DNA of 64,000 nt from Fodinibius salinus (GTDB lineage: Bacteria; Bacteroidota; Rhodothermia; Balneolales; Balneolaceae). The notes beneath the pieces are model-generated. The model saw only the letters and a program-made list of their open reading frames with translations. It was not told the DNA's origin and searched no databases. Positions 1-8,696 of the stretch are shown one piece after another. The stretch lies in contig NZ_VNHY01000001.1 in NCBI RefSeq assembly GCF_008124865.1, positions 1,016,205 through 1,080,204 on the forward strand. The letters are read 5' to 3'. A program made the position numbers and the translations under genes. Position 1 is the stretch's first letter. Each line of letters opens with the position of its first letter.

Positions 1-168
1 CCAGGTTTTTAAAATCTTACTCAAAAAACTTTCTTTACCACCAAACGGGGAAGCTTCAAAAACCACACATCCAGTTACATTTACATCAGGTGATAAATCA
101 GATAAAAGATAATCCAGATTCTCTGCTAAAAAAAAAGGATCATCTTGGGTAAGAATAACAACATTCAT
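1..168 (-). CDS. Formyltransferase-like protein, N-terminal part (runs off the window)
   Basis: The reading frame starts at an ATG at 168 and stays open to the window edge, giving 56 residues. The start MNVVILTQDDPFFLAENLDY, followed by a hydrophobic strand and an ASPFGGKESF loop, resembles the N-terminal Rossmann-like strand of methionyl-tRNA formyltransferase-type enzymes that formylate amino sugars in polysaccharide loci. The catalytic N-H-D residues lie outside the window, so function is inferred from the N terminus and from context. It begins 5 bases after the stop of the WecG/TagA-like gene, so it probably belongs to the same polysaccharide transcription unit. Confidence 0.55.
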   Translation of the reverse strand, partial: MNVVILTQDDPFFLAENLDYLLSDLSPDVNVTGCVVFEASPFGGKESFLSKILKTW

Positions 169-173
169 TAAAT

Positions 174-878
174 CTAAATCCTATTGGTAATAACTTTTGC
201 TAAGAATGGAAGATACACAATCTGTCGACGAATTCTGGAAGGTTCTGTTATTAATCGGTAAAACCATTCCAAACCTATTTTTCTAAATACTTTTGGTGCT
301 CGCTCTTTGAGCCCGCAATAAATATCAAAACTACCTCCTAACCCCATGTACAATGCAGGGTGTTCCTCGAACATCTTCTCCATTAAAAATTCTTGTTTCG
401 GACTTCCCATAGCTACAAAAACAATATCGGGTTCTTTAATTTTAATCTCTTCTACCAATCCCTCTTCTTCTTGATCATCCATGTAGCCATCGCGATACCC
501 TACTATATCAATGCCTTGGTACTCTTCTTTAAGACGTCCAACGGTTTGTTCAATAACCTCTGACTTGCCGCCAACCATGTAAAATGTTTTGTCCATATAA
601 TGTCTGTCAATAATATCCAGCCAAAATTCGGCTCCTGGAATTTTATCCGCGGTATATCCCTTACGTTTTAAAGCCATTACCGTTCCTATGCCATCCGGAT
701 AACCCACATGCTGATTAACCAATCTTCGAAGTGTATCATCATCTTTCATCAGTTTTTCAGCATTCAAAGCAATAAGAATATTATTAAAATTCCCATCTCC
801 CAAGTAATTCAAAAAATCTTTTCGACTTGTAAAAGGATGAGTTTTATACTCATTTAAATAAACAACATCAGACATCAT
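174..878 (-). CDS. WecG/TagA/CpsF family glycosyltransferase
   Basis: This 234-residue protein has the usual length and landmarks of the WecG/TagA/CpsF family (GT26), which adds N-acetylmannosamine-type sugars to undecaprenyl-linked intermediates at the inner face of the cytoplasmic membrane. Visible motifs are PDGIG (residues 61-65), IPGAEF (80-85), VAMGSPKQE (155-163) and the GLGGSFDIYCGL stretch (179-190). The C-terminal KERAP...GLEWFYRL...PSRIRRQ segment is typical of family members. The first ATG of two adjacent ones was chosen. It lies 11 bases downstream of the deacetylase-like gene in a tightly packed minus-strand operon. The exact sugar cannot be read from sequence. Confidence 0.88.
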   Translation of the reverse strand: MMSDVVYLNEYKTHPFTSRKDFLNYLGDGNFNNILIALNAEKLMKDDDTLRRLVNQHVGYPDGIGTVMALKRKGYTADKIPGAEFWLDIIDRHYMDKTFYMVGGKSEVIEQTVGRLKEEYQGIDIVGYRDGYMDDQEEEGLVEEIKIKEPDIVFVAMGSPKQEFLMEKMFEEHPALYMGLGGSFDIYCGLKERAPKVFRKIGLEWFYRLITEPSRIRRQIVYLPFLAKVITNRI

Positions 879-889
879 GCAGTTATTTG

Positions 890-1915
890 TTAATTCTTTT
901 GTGGCTTTTCAATACTCCCTTCCTCTAATAACCTATCAAAGGTATAGAATTGATGTTTTTCTTTATGTTCTTCTATAAATTCTTCAAACTTTTGCAGTGA
1001 ATACTTCGTCAGCGCTTTGGGATGACCAATGATTACAAAATCCGCATCAGGCTTATCAGTTTGATAATAGTCAAATGCCCTTTCTAAAAAAGAAGCTTTA
1101 TAGCCATCAATACTGACAACCGTATTTGATGGTAATAATAACTTCTGTAGGATCCATTTCTTAGCTGCCGGTAATGGACCACCATCACCTAACGTTTTAT
1201 GTTTAGGGTTATCTAATAGCTTTGTGAAGGCCAGCTTCCAGTAGAAAAAGGGAGATACTTTGTATGAAGATATAGGTATTTCAAGGAAACTTCCCGACTT
1301 ATCAGGGGCTAATGGGTTATTCTCAAACTTCCATTTAGTTGTTTTGGGCGCACATCGAAAATCGAAATAACGGGCTTCATCTTCCTGATATCCTCCCTGA
1401 TAAACCGTACTATCCAACCAGACACTATTTTCCTCAAGAGCACCTTTAATTTTAGTAAAAGGCTGAATGCACCACCCCCCTGCCCGATAAGCAAATACCT
1501 TATTATTTACACGAAATTGTTCTAGATTTTTTTTATAGGATGTTACTATTTCTCGAATCTTATTTTCTGACCAATCGGCCAGACGATATCGACTGGCATC
1601 TATATCCCATTTTCCATTTTCATAAACACTATCTTCCCAATGGGGATGAATATGGAGTTGCAAATCATGCCCATTTTCTGAAAGCTTTTTCAGTTGATTG
1701 GTAATCAACTCATAGTCTTTTTGGAGTTCCGGATAATCAGACTTAAACTCAGCTAATCTTTTTACAAAACCTATATCTACAAAAAAAACCGCCTTAATAT
1801 CAAATTTATCTAATACTGAAAGTAACTTTTCGGTTGCCTCAATAATTGAAGTTCTCACCGATCCTGTTTTACTCCCAAAGTATAATTCGTAATCAAGCGT
1901 GAGTACAATATTCAT
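890..1915 (-). CDS. Polysaccharide deacetylase-like protein (NodB/WalW type)
   Basis: This 341-residue protein has no signal peptide. It starts with a strand carrying the LTLDYE motif (D8, E10), followed by the FVDIGF strand and an HIHPHW motif (H88, H90, H92). This matches the metal-binding pattern of cytoplasmic polysaccharide-deacetylase-like (NodB-fold) proteins found in capsule loci. A later FAYRAGGWC segment matches the catalytic-domain arginine motif. The enzyme would remove acetyl groups from an amino sugar or lipid-linked intermediate; the substrate is unknown. It lies 6 bases after the upstream sulfotransferase gene and 11 bases before the WecG-like gene. Confidence 0.75.
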   Translation of the reverse strand: MNIVLTLDYELYFGSKTGSVRTSIIEATEKLLSVLDKFDIKAVFFVDIGFVKRLAEFKSDYPELQKDYELITNQLKKLSENGHDLQLHIHPHWEDSVYENGKWDIDASRYRLADWSENKIREIVTSYKKNLEQFRVNNKVFAYRAGGWCIQPFTKIKGALEENSVWLDSTVYQGGYQEDEARYFDFRCAPKTTKWKFENNPLAPDKSGSFLEIPISSYKVSPFFYWKLAFTKLLDNPKHKTLGDGGPLPAAKKWILQKLLLPSNTVVSIDGYKASFLERAFDYYQTDKPDADFVIIGHPKALTKYSLQKFEEFIEEHKEKHQFYTFDRLLEEGSIEKPQKN

Positions 1916-1921
1916 AAATTT

Positions 1922-2806
1922 CTACTTCAGGATTTTATACTTGTTAATGAGCATCAAGGGGAAAGACAAAAGGTAATAACCAATCTTTTTGCAGGTTGAC
2001 ATATTTTTTATCCATCTATCATCCTTTCTTAACGTAATGGTATCTGATTTTTTTAGTCTGTTGCCTCCCACTAAATGTGGAATTTCAAAGGGTTCCTTTT
2101 CTTCAATTTTTTTTATTGTTTCAGAAAAATCAATCTCTAAAAAATTGCCAATATCAATAAAGGTCTGTTCAGGATTATCTACAATATCTTCATATCGAAC
2201 TTTCATAATCTGCTTATTGGAAAGAAACCAGACGAGAATTTGACCCAATACATTTATAATCCAGTAATACAAAACGGTTCGCAAGGGCGGACTATAGGTT
2301 TGCACCTTCTTTTGAAAAGAAGTAATAACTCCTCGAACATCGCGAATAAGAAAAATACCTTTAACATTTCCATTATAGATTTTCCGGAGCGCCAAAAACC
2401 GACCGATATACTTAGCTGAATCTAACACATATCGATTATTATTAGTATGGATAGCTTCAATTAATTGTTTCTGAGCTTCTTGATACTTCTGAAAATCCCC
2501 CCTTGGCTTAGTTCCTGCTAAATAATAAGGAATGGCTGAATGATACTCCATGCGATGAGCTAATTGCTCATAATCAGTAACGTTATCTTTTATTTTTTTA
2601 GGCAATGATTGCTTTACCGATCGCCAATACTTACAGGAATCAAATTCAAAACCACATGAGCATGCATCGTTATTTTTCAGATAAGAAAAAAAGTGATGTA
2701 ACTCACCAACATTTGTAATCTTTTTGTGATTATTTAAAACGGTTGCTAACACCGTTGAACCACTACGCCCGGCTCCCAGAATATAAATAATCTCTTTACT
2801 ACTCAT
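1922..2806 (-). CDS. Sulfotransferase family protein (first of three)
   Basis: This 294-residue protein has the PAPS-binding P-loop GAGRSGST (residues 11-18) and the 3'-phosphate-binding segment [14 protein letters not shown] (152-165, with R155 and S163). Both are hallmarks of PAPS-dependent sulfotransferases. A CSC...C cysteine group (C49, C51, C58) and VLDSAK (127-132) match the family branch found in bacterial exopolysaccharide loci. The enzyme probably moves sulfate from PAPS to a sugar hydroxyl. Its start overlaps the acetyltransferase gene end by 8 bases. The PAPS-forming genes at 13672-16662 support the role. The acceptor is not known. Confidence 0.82.
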   Translation of the reverse strand: MSSKEIIYILGAGRSGSTVLATVLNNHKKITNVGELHHFFSYLKNNDACSCGFEFDSCKYWRSVKQSLPKKIKDNVTDYEQLAHRMEYHSAIPYYLAGTKPRGDFQKYQEAQKQLIEAIHTNNNRYVLDSAKYIGRFLALRKIYNGNVKGIFLIRDVRGVITSFQKKVQTYSPPLRTVLYYWIINVLGQILVWFLSNKQIMKVRYEDIVDNPEQTFIDIGNFLEIDFSETIKKIEEKEPFEIPHLVGGNRLKKSDTITLRKDDRWIKNMSTCKKIGYYLLSFPLMLINKYKILK

Positions 2807-3317
2807 TTCTATACTTTATCACTTTGGCCGGATTCCCTCCTACAATTGCATAGTCTGGCACATCTTTGGTAACAACTGATCCGGCTCCAATAATTACATG
2901 GTCACCAACTTCTACACCCGCTAAAACAATGACACTTGCACCAATCCACACATCATTACCAACCTTAGTATTATACTGTTTTTTGCCCTGGTACTGAATG
3001 GGAGTATCCAAGCGGCTGTACCGATGGTTTCGTGAATATATCTTGACATCGGGACCCATGATTACGTTGGAACCGATCGAACAGTGCGACTGAATCATGC
3101 AACGGGTTCCCAATTCTGAATTATTCCCCACCTCAGATTTAGGTGAAATTTCAGCGCCGCTTTTAACTCTCAAATTCTCGCCGCATTTTCTCAAATAGTT
3201 CTTCACCAGGTACCTTCTGATCGTCGGAAAGAATAAGGCAAAGGGACGATAGTCTTCCGGTGTTTTTTTAAAAAGAATAATATAAAGAGCAAAATATAGT
3301 TTCCTCAACAAATTCAT
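2799..3317 (-). CDS. Left-handed beta-helix acyltransferase (serine/sugar O-acetyltransferase type)
   Basis: This 172-residue protein has the hexapeptide-repeat pattern of LbH acyltransferases. Imperfect [LIV]-G-x4 repeats run through the middle, and the end carries [19 protein letters not shown] followed by the [20 protein letters not shown] segment. This class transfers acetyl groups from acetyl-CoA to sugar hydroxyls. The N-terminal 45 residues are basic and hydrophobic, unlike a plain maltose acetyltransferase, but common in capsule-locus members. Its ATG overlaps the stop of the GT4 gene in an ATGA arrangement, so the two are translationally coupled. It likely acetylates the repeat unit of the polysaccharide. 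Confidence 0.85.
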   Translation of the reverse strand: MNLLRKLYFALYIILFKKTPEDYRPFALFFPTIRRYLVKNYLRKCGENLRVKSGAEISPKSEVGNNSELGTRCMIQSHCSIGSNVIMGPDVKIYSRNHRYSRLDTPIQYQGKKQYNTKVGNDVWIGASVIVLAGVEVGDHVIIGAGSVVTKDVPDYAIVGGNPAKVIKYRNE

Positions 3318-4360
3318 TGTCTCGTATTCAAATACAACTTTTCTAGGGTTTTACAAATATGATCAATAGTATATTTCTTAGCACTTTTCATAGCATTCTG
3401 GCTAAGTTCCGCCCATTCACCAGCCGATATGTTATAAGCTTTTTTAATTAGCCGACCCAACTCATCACTTGTACTCGCTTCACACACAAACCCGTTGTGA
3501 TCATTACGGACCTGATATTTCAATTGTTCAAGGTTGGAAATTATTCCGGGCGTGCCACAATACATAGCTTCAGCTAGTGAAAGACCAAATCCTTCACTTC
3601 TGGAGGGAAAAATAAAAAACTTACTCCGGTTATAATATTGGTTAATCTCTTTTTGAGTAAGGCTATCCAAAACGGTTAAATTTACCTGATTCTCAAGGGC
3701 TTTAATTTCTTCCTGATAATTGCCGCTGCCAATAAAAACAACATTCAAATCCTCACTACCAATTTCTTGTAAGGCCTCTATCAGTTTGTCGGTGCCTTTT
3801 ACTTTATAGAATGACCCTACATATAAAAAATCGATATCGCGTTCGTTATAATCGTTGCCGAGAGGATTAATATCCGCTGTATTGATACCCGCACACAAAA
3901 AATGATCAACATCCCTGTTTAATTTCTGTTTTACAACCTCTTCCATCGATTGACCTACACAAATAATTCTATCCACACAGCCGATAAGCTCACGATAAAA
4001 TCGAATCAAAAATGTATTCTGCAAATTATTTATATCACTTCCGTGCATGGTCAAAAAAACAGTTGTTGACGGATGAAATAGTTTATAGATAAATGTCAGC
4101 AACAACAATGGCGACAAAAAATGCAGGTGTAAAACATCATACTGCTTCCTCAGCTGCATAAAAAAACGCAGAAAGCTCATAAGGTATTTTTTAATAGATC
4201 CTAAAAGTCCCGTAAAGCTTCTTTTTATTGAAAAAACACTTACATCCATGTCAGTATTTTTGCGAAACCAATCAACGTGGTTTTTTACAAAGATACCGGC
4301 ATATTCTTTTTCTTCTGAAGGGTAAGCGTTGGTTAGTATTAATACTCTCAAGTTACCCAC
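3314..4360 (-). CDS. Glycosyltransferase family 4 protein
   Basis: This 348-residue protein has the GT-B layout of family GT4. It opens with [15 protein letters not shown] and contains the LHLHFLSP and TMHGSDI segments of the acceptor domain. The donor domain holds [20 protein letters not shown] (residues 178-197), then [20 protein letters not shown] (251-270), with the EX7E glutamates at 256 and 264. It would transfer a nucleotide-sugar residue, with retention, to the lipid-linked repeat unit. It starts 57 bases after the methyltransferase-like gene and overlaps the acetyltransferase by 4 bases. Sugar specificity cannot be assigned. Confidence 0.9.
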   Translation of the reverse strand: MGNLRVLILTNAYPSEEKEYAGIFVKNHVDWFRKNTDMDVSVFSIKRSFTGLLGSIKKYLMSFLRFFMQLRKQYDVLHLHFLSPLLLLTFIYKLFHPSTTVFLTMHGSDINNLQNTFLIRFYRELIGCVDRIICVGQSMEEVVKQKLNRDVDHFLCAGINTADINPLGNDYNERDIDFLYVGSFYKVKGTDKLIEALQEIGSEDLNVVFIGSGNYQEEIKALENQVNLTVLDSLTQKEINQYYNRSKFFIFPSRSEGFGLSLAEAMYCGTPGIISNLEQLKYQVRNDHNGFVCEASTSDELGRLIKKAYNISAGEWAELSQNAMKSAKKYTIDHICKTLEKLYLNTRQ

Positions 4361-4417
4361 TTGTGTAAATGATTAAATTTATTATCGTTCTGTTACTATA
4401 ATTTCTAAAATATTTTT

Positions 4418-5401
4418 TTACATATTATCTAATTCACTTGTCCGAAAATACGTTTTGTTCATTGTGCCTTTCGGTTCTTTTTTTAGTATTACTTTAAAAT
4501 GTGTTACAGCTATTTGTTTTGGAGTCATATACTTAAAAGACGCTGGTAAACTCATCCTTTTTTCTACATAATCTATATCCTCTTGATCAACATACAATTG
4601 TAAATTTGAAGGAGACATGCTTAAACCTTCAAATAAAGTCATATACTGCGGGTATCTAATCCTATTCTGGCATCCATATTTTTTATTATTTAATAATTTC
4701 CAAACAGAATCTTGATATTTCAAATAATCCAACCTATGGATTTTATTAGAGGAGAATGGATAATGTGGTTGGCTATGAATGTCGTTACAATCTACTTTAT
4801 GATATGCAATACCATTTCTTTTTAAAGCTTTGGTAGCTATTTTAGAATATTGCAGTAAGTTTTCTAGTGGAATTCTTTGCAAATTTGAAATACTATACCA
4901 GACATCAATTTTATCAATATTAAAATCTTCAAGTTCATTAAATTTCAAAAATGTAATGTTTAACCTATCAAAAAAAGTATTTTTATTATTTATATCTCGT
5001 ATTTTATCAAATCTTTTTAATAAGACTTTCTTCTTTATAGAAAAATTCTGAGAAAGCTTATCCAAATGTTCTTCAAATAAATTAATGCTTTTTAAATAGT
5101 TAAGTGAGATATGATCATTTATGTCACAGGTAATTATTTTTTCAAAACCTAACAAATATGCAATTACCAAATCAATACATGCAGACCCTGTACCAAATTC
5201 TAAAAAGTTTTCTTTTTCAGACAAATCATGATAAAAGTTATCAAAATGATTAATACCCCTAACTATTCTTTGGTGATAGTACTGCCCATCCACATCTTGC
5301 TCACCGTACAAAGATTCTAATCGATTTCTATGCAAACCTAAATTACTTAAAAATGCCAAAAAACCTTCCGCCAGATGGATAACATAGATATTCATAATCA
5401 A
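4418..5401 (-). CDS. Class I SAM-dependent methyltransferase-like protein
   Basis: This 327-residue protein has a Rossmann-type SAM-binding motif FLEFGTGSACIDLV (66-79) and an acidic end of the second strand, IITCDIND. A WYSISNLQ segment follows at the place of motif IV. C-terminal YHKVDCNDIHS and HRLDYLKYQDSVW resemble sugar O-methyltransferase-like proteins in polysaccharide clusters. The gene is markedly AT-rich compared with the sulfate genes, as is the following polymerase gene, which suggests lateral acquisition of this part of the cluster. The start MIMNIYVIHL is the first ATG; the second ATG, two codons on, would serve equally. A 235-base gap without an apparent gene precedes it. Confidence 0.65.
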   Translation of the reverse strand: MIMNIYVIHLAEGFLAFLSNLGLHRNRLESLYGEQDVDGQYYHQRIVRGINHFDNFYHDLSEKENFLEFGTGSACIDLVIAYLLGFEKIITCDINDHISLNYLKSINLFEEHLDKLSQNFSIKKKVLLKRFDKIRDINNKNTFFDRLNITFLKFNELEDFNIDKIDVWYSISNLQRIPLENLLQYSKIATKALKRNGIAYHKVDCNDIHSQPHYPFSSNKIHRLDYLKYQDSVWKLLNNKKYGCQNRIRYPQYMTLFEGLSMSPSNLQLYVDQEDIDYVEKRMSLPASFKYMTPKQIAVTHFKVILKKEPKGTMNKTYFRTSELDNM

Positions 5402-5636
5402 AATTAACTTTAATATTCCAAATATTAATAAAGAGTAGTGATAGCCTTACCTATGTTTTAGCAGAAAAATAGAAAGACCTGCGACATCTCTACACTAAAT
5501 TTTTAAATACATCACACATATATACTTGGAGAGATATATTTTATTTAAATTCATTTTGCTAAGTATTTTTAGTCCCATCTTCAAGACACTGATTTTTTAA
5601 AATATACTTGCCTTTTTTCTTTACAGAGAATAAGCA

Positions 5637-6818
5637 TTAGTAAGTAGTAATATATTTCTCATTATTTTGAAGTATTTCTATATTTGCAAGAATCGCAACG
5701 AAGGGAGCAATCATTGCCGACTGCATAATATGACCAGCCAATGTAGCAACAACTACGACCAAACACATGACATAAAAGCAATACCATTGATCGTGTTTTT
5801 GGTTTACTTTTTTATAATTGTTAAAAATCCAATAAATCCATAATAAGAAAATGAATATTCCAATTATACCGTAAGCATCTAATAAATCAACAAAATTTTG
5901 CTCAGCGGTACCACTCCATCCGTCACCGAATACTAACAACAAAGGATTTTCTATTATCTTTGATATATATGTATCAAATACCCGTTTCCTTTTAATACCA
6001 CCCGACAAATAGGTAAATATTCCATATTCATCAATAAAATATGCCCATCGTTGCAAGCCAAGAGAAATAAACTTGTAAAGGTATTCATAAATAGAAAAGA
6101 AGACTACTAATAAAACTGAAAATATTTTGTACAGCTTTATTTTAGGATAATTGTACACATAAACAAAAAATATGATAAGTGTACCAAGTATGGAAGATTT
6201 GCTCAGCAATGCAATGGAAGCAATAAAAAATAATAAAGTAATACCCAGTGCTTTCACAAAAGATTTTTTATTGAGATATAAGAGCAACGAATAAATTACT
6301 AATAAAGCACCGGTAACTTCATTGCCGGCATAAAAAAAACCAACGCCTCCTATCATAAATCCGCCAGTCGAAAAGCCATAATTAGAAAATCCAATTCCCA
6401 AAAAAGAAGAAAATAAATTTACTAAGAGGATAGCAGCATTTACATAAAGGATAACTCTTAACCGATCTTTCGAGAAGTAGTAATTATTACTTATAAAAAC
6501 ATATAACAAAAAGGGTAAACTTATTTTTACAACAGCATTTAAGTTATTTATGACCTCTTCATTAGAGTAAAAACATTGCACCAAGAATAATCCAAATAAA
6601 AGAATAATAGTCGAAAGAAAAACCAGAGAGTTCTTATCTAGATTAGTTTGCAAAATTCCAACCAAAAGAACTAAGATAAAAAAGATCCGAATTCCCTCTC
6701 CTAATGAAAAACTCCCTACTAAAAAAATATTATTGCTAATTAAAAAACCGTTTAAGGCATCAATAAATAGCCATAATACCAAGAAAACGAATATGGTCTT
6801 ATCTAAGTACTTCTTCAA
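5637..6818 (-). CDS. O-antigen/exopolysaccharide polymerase-like membrane protein (Wzy-like)
   Basis: This 393-residue protein is very hydrophobic, with roughly ten to twelve predicted membrane segments across its length. A longer, more polar loop around residues 260-310 contains RWAYFIDEYGIFTYLSGG and FGDGWSGTAEQNFVDLLDAYG. This layout fits Wzy-type O-antigen polymerases, which join lipid-linked repeat units on the periplasmic side. Polymerases vary greatly in sequence, so the call rests on topology, length and the flippase and Wzz-like neighbours. AT-rich composition is marked. It lies 50 bases after the second sulfotransferase. Confidence 0.75.
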   Translation of the reverse strand: MKKYLDKTIFVFLVLWLFIDALNGFLISNNIFLVGSFSLGEGIRIFFILVLLVGILQTNLDKNSLVFLSTIILLFGLFLVQCFYSNEEVINNLNAVVKISLPFLLYVFISNNYYFSKDRLRVILYVNAAILLVNLFSSFLGIGFSNYGFSTGGFMIGGVGFFYAGNEVTGALLVIYSLLLYLNKKSFVKALGITLLFFIASIALLSKSSILGTLIIFFVYVYNYPKIKLYKIFSVLLVVFFSIYEYLYKFISLGLQRWAYFIDEYGIFTYLSGGIKRKRVFDTYISKIIENPLLLVFGDGWSGTAEQNFVDLLDAYGIIGIFIFLLWIYWIFNNYKKVNQKHDQWYCFYVMCLVVVVATLAGHIMQSAMIAPFVAILANIEILQNNEKYITTY

Positions 6819-6868
6819 AAAGAAAAAAAATTAAATTATGAATGAACTTATTAGATACCTTTTTATAT

Positions 6869-7831
6869 TTAGATCATATTATAATCTAACTTAGACAAAA
6901 GATTGTTTAAGTATTTAACTTTTTCTAACTCACTCTCTTGTAGTTCTTTTCGTCCCTTTCCAATACTATCTGTATTAATGGGCTTATGCACTTTTTTATG
7001 GTGAGCATGATATTTGGTATCCCCTAAATCACCCTGCTGATTAAATTTTGCAATCTTTTCACTCATAAAATCAATACCTAAAAAATGGCATACCCTTTCC
7101 ACTGTTTGTTCAGGGTTAGATACCATACTTTCATAAGTTAATTCGTAATAGTCTTTTGGATACTTGTTACCAAACTTTTGTAAATATTTGACTGATTGTT
7201 TCCAGCGCAGGGCAGCCATATCCAAATCCTCGTAGAGGCCTGCTTTTACATACGAATTAACGACATCAATCCCATCTCGGATAATGTGGACAAACTGTGC
7301 TTTTGGAAACATTTTTTTCAATTCGTAAACATACATCGCATTTAACGGGGTTTTGTCTCCCCATCTTATTAGGGGTATTCCTTTTTTTCGGGCATAAAAT
7401 TCGTAAAACTGATTTATAACTTTAGCAAGTGATTGCTCGTCAGATTCAAGCGCTTTCAATTCTAATGCCAGATCAGCTAATGTTTCAATTTCGAAAGTAT
7501 AAAACTCCGGATGGTACTCAAATGTAGAAAGTATCAGGTTTACGTACTCATCCCAAGCCAAATTTTTATGCACAGCATGCAGCTGTGTAATCTTGCCTAG
7601 AACATAACTTTCAGGAGGTATGACAATTCCTTCTTGAGATACCAGTATTCGTCTTAGTAAAGTATTACCAGAACGTCCAGATCCGACAATAAAAAAAGGG
7701 GAAAAATCTTCATTCTCATGTAGTGAAATCGTGTTAAAATAAAATTTATTTCTGATCCTATTTACAATATTATACCCTCGATGAGCCCAGCGATTAAAGT
7801 AAAAATACTTCAACTTTGTCTTTTCATTCAT
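6869..7831 (-). CDS. Sulfotransferase family protein (second of three)
   Basis: With the ATG at 7831 the product has 320 residues. A longer frame opens at 7867 but would overlap the upstream gene by 44 bases; 7831 gives an 8-base overlap (ATGAATGA) and a more natural start, MNEKTKLKYFYF. The 5'-PAPS loop VGSGRSGNTLLRRIL lies near residues 49-63 and the 3'-phosphate segment HIIRDGIDVVNSYVKAG about 145 residues later. WGDKTPLNAMYVYEL matches the GDKTP motif of Sulfotransfer_3-type enzymes. It most likely sulfates a sugar in the polysaccharide. It follows another sulfotransferase gene of a different subfamily, so the two probably act on different positions. Confidence 0.85.
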   Translation of the reverse strand: MNEKTKLKYFYFNRWAHRGYNIVNRIRNKFYFNTISLHENEDFSPFFIVGSGRSGNTLLRRILVSQEGIVIPPESYVLGKITQLHAVHKNLAWDEYVNLILSTFEYHPEFYTFEIETLADLALELKALESDEQSLAKVINQFYEFYARKKGIPLIRWGDKTPLNAMYVYELKKMFPKAQFVHIIRDGIDVVNSYVKAGLYEDLDMAALRWKQSVKYLQKFGNKYPKDYYELTYESMVSNPEQTVERVCHFLGIDFMSEKIAKFNQQGDLGDTKYHAHHKKVHKPINTDSIGKGRKELQESELEKVKYLNNLLSKLDYNMI

Positions 7832-8696
7832 CTTTAGCCTCTCTACTTTTTTCCCAACTAAACTCACGGCCTATCATATTAAATAACTCCTCATTGTGGG
7901 GAGCGAAATAAGATTCTAATTCAAGCCTTAGGTTCTCATCTAACTTGGAGTAATCGGTCTTGTTTATCCGATTAAAATCAAATTCATTATTATTGCGTTT
8001 AAGCTCTAGCCAATCAAAAATTTGTAATAATTTTTGTTTTGTATTCTCAAAAAAAGACTCACTTTGAATAATTAAAAACTGGTCTTCATCAAAATACTGA
8101 TACCACTTTTCAAGCTGCTCAGCATATCTTCCTCGTGCCAAGTAAGAATAATATTGGTGTTTTTTTCCTCTATAGTTTACTGATGCTAATAGCTTTTCTT
8201 CTTCCTCTTCTAACCGACTTTCTTCTTTATTTATAGCTTTCCTAAATGTTAAAGGTTCGATCAGACCGATATTATTTTTTTTCTGAAAATTATACTGGGA
8301 ATATGCCCGATCTACCGGATTCCTGAGCAGAAGCAAAAACTTGGCATTGGGATAATCTTTAGAAATCCTTTGGGGGGTAGCAGGATGAAATAGATAGTAT
8401 GGTGAAGCTTCACCTGTTATAACTGAACCCTTCTTTCTTTTTTTAAGAGGAAAGTGCGATAAATACCACTTAAAATCTTTATGAAACCGATAATCATAAT
8501 AGTGTATCTCTTTTTTCAAGGGAGAAACAAAATTCGCAGCATATTTTTTAATGTATCTAAATAAGGAAGAAGTACCTGATTTCTGAGCACCAATAATAAA
8601 AAAGTTTGGTTGTATTACTTCTTTAATGCTAGTCCTCAAAAGAATATCCCGATAACTCAGTTTAGCTTTTCGGGTTATTTTTTTAGTGATATTCAT
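7824..8696 (-). CDS. Sulfotransferase, heparan N-sulfotransferase-like (third of three)
   Basis: The ATG at 8696 gives 290 residues and overlaps the flippase stop as ATGA; a longer frame from 8810 lies inside the flippase gene and is not credible. The P-loop is FFIIGAQKSGTSSLFRYI (residues 32-49), and LLLLRNPVDRAYSQYNF carries the R and S of the 3'-phosphate site. GEASPYYLFHP and the YLARGRYAEQLEKWYQYF segment are typical of the heparan/chitin-type sulfotransferases (Sulfotransfer_1) found in bacterial capsule loci. It would use PAPS to sulfate a sugar residue in the cytoplasm. Confidence 0.88.
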   Translation of the reverse strand: MNITKKITRKAKLSYRDILLRTSIKEVIQPNFFIIGAQKSGTSSLFRYIKKYAANFVSPLKKEIHYYDYRFHKDFKWYLSHFPLKKRKKGSVITGEASPYYLFHPATPQRISKDYPNAKFLLLLRNPVDRAYSQYNFQKKNNIGLIEPLTFRKAINKEESRLEEEEEKLLASVNYRGKKHQYYSYLARGRYAEQLEKWYQYFDEDQFLIIQSESFFENTKQKLLQIFDWLELKRNNNEFDFNRINKTDYSKLDENLRLELESYFAPHNEELFNMIGREFSWEKSREAKDE

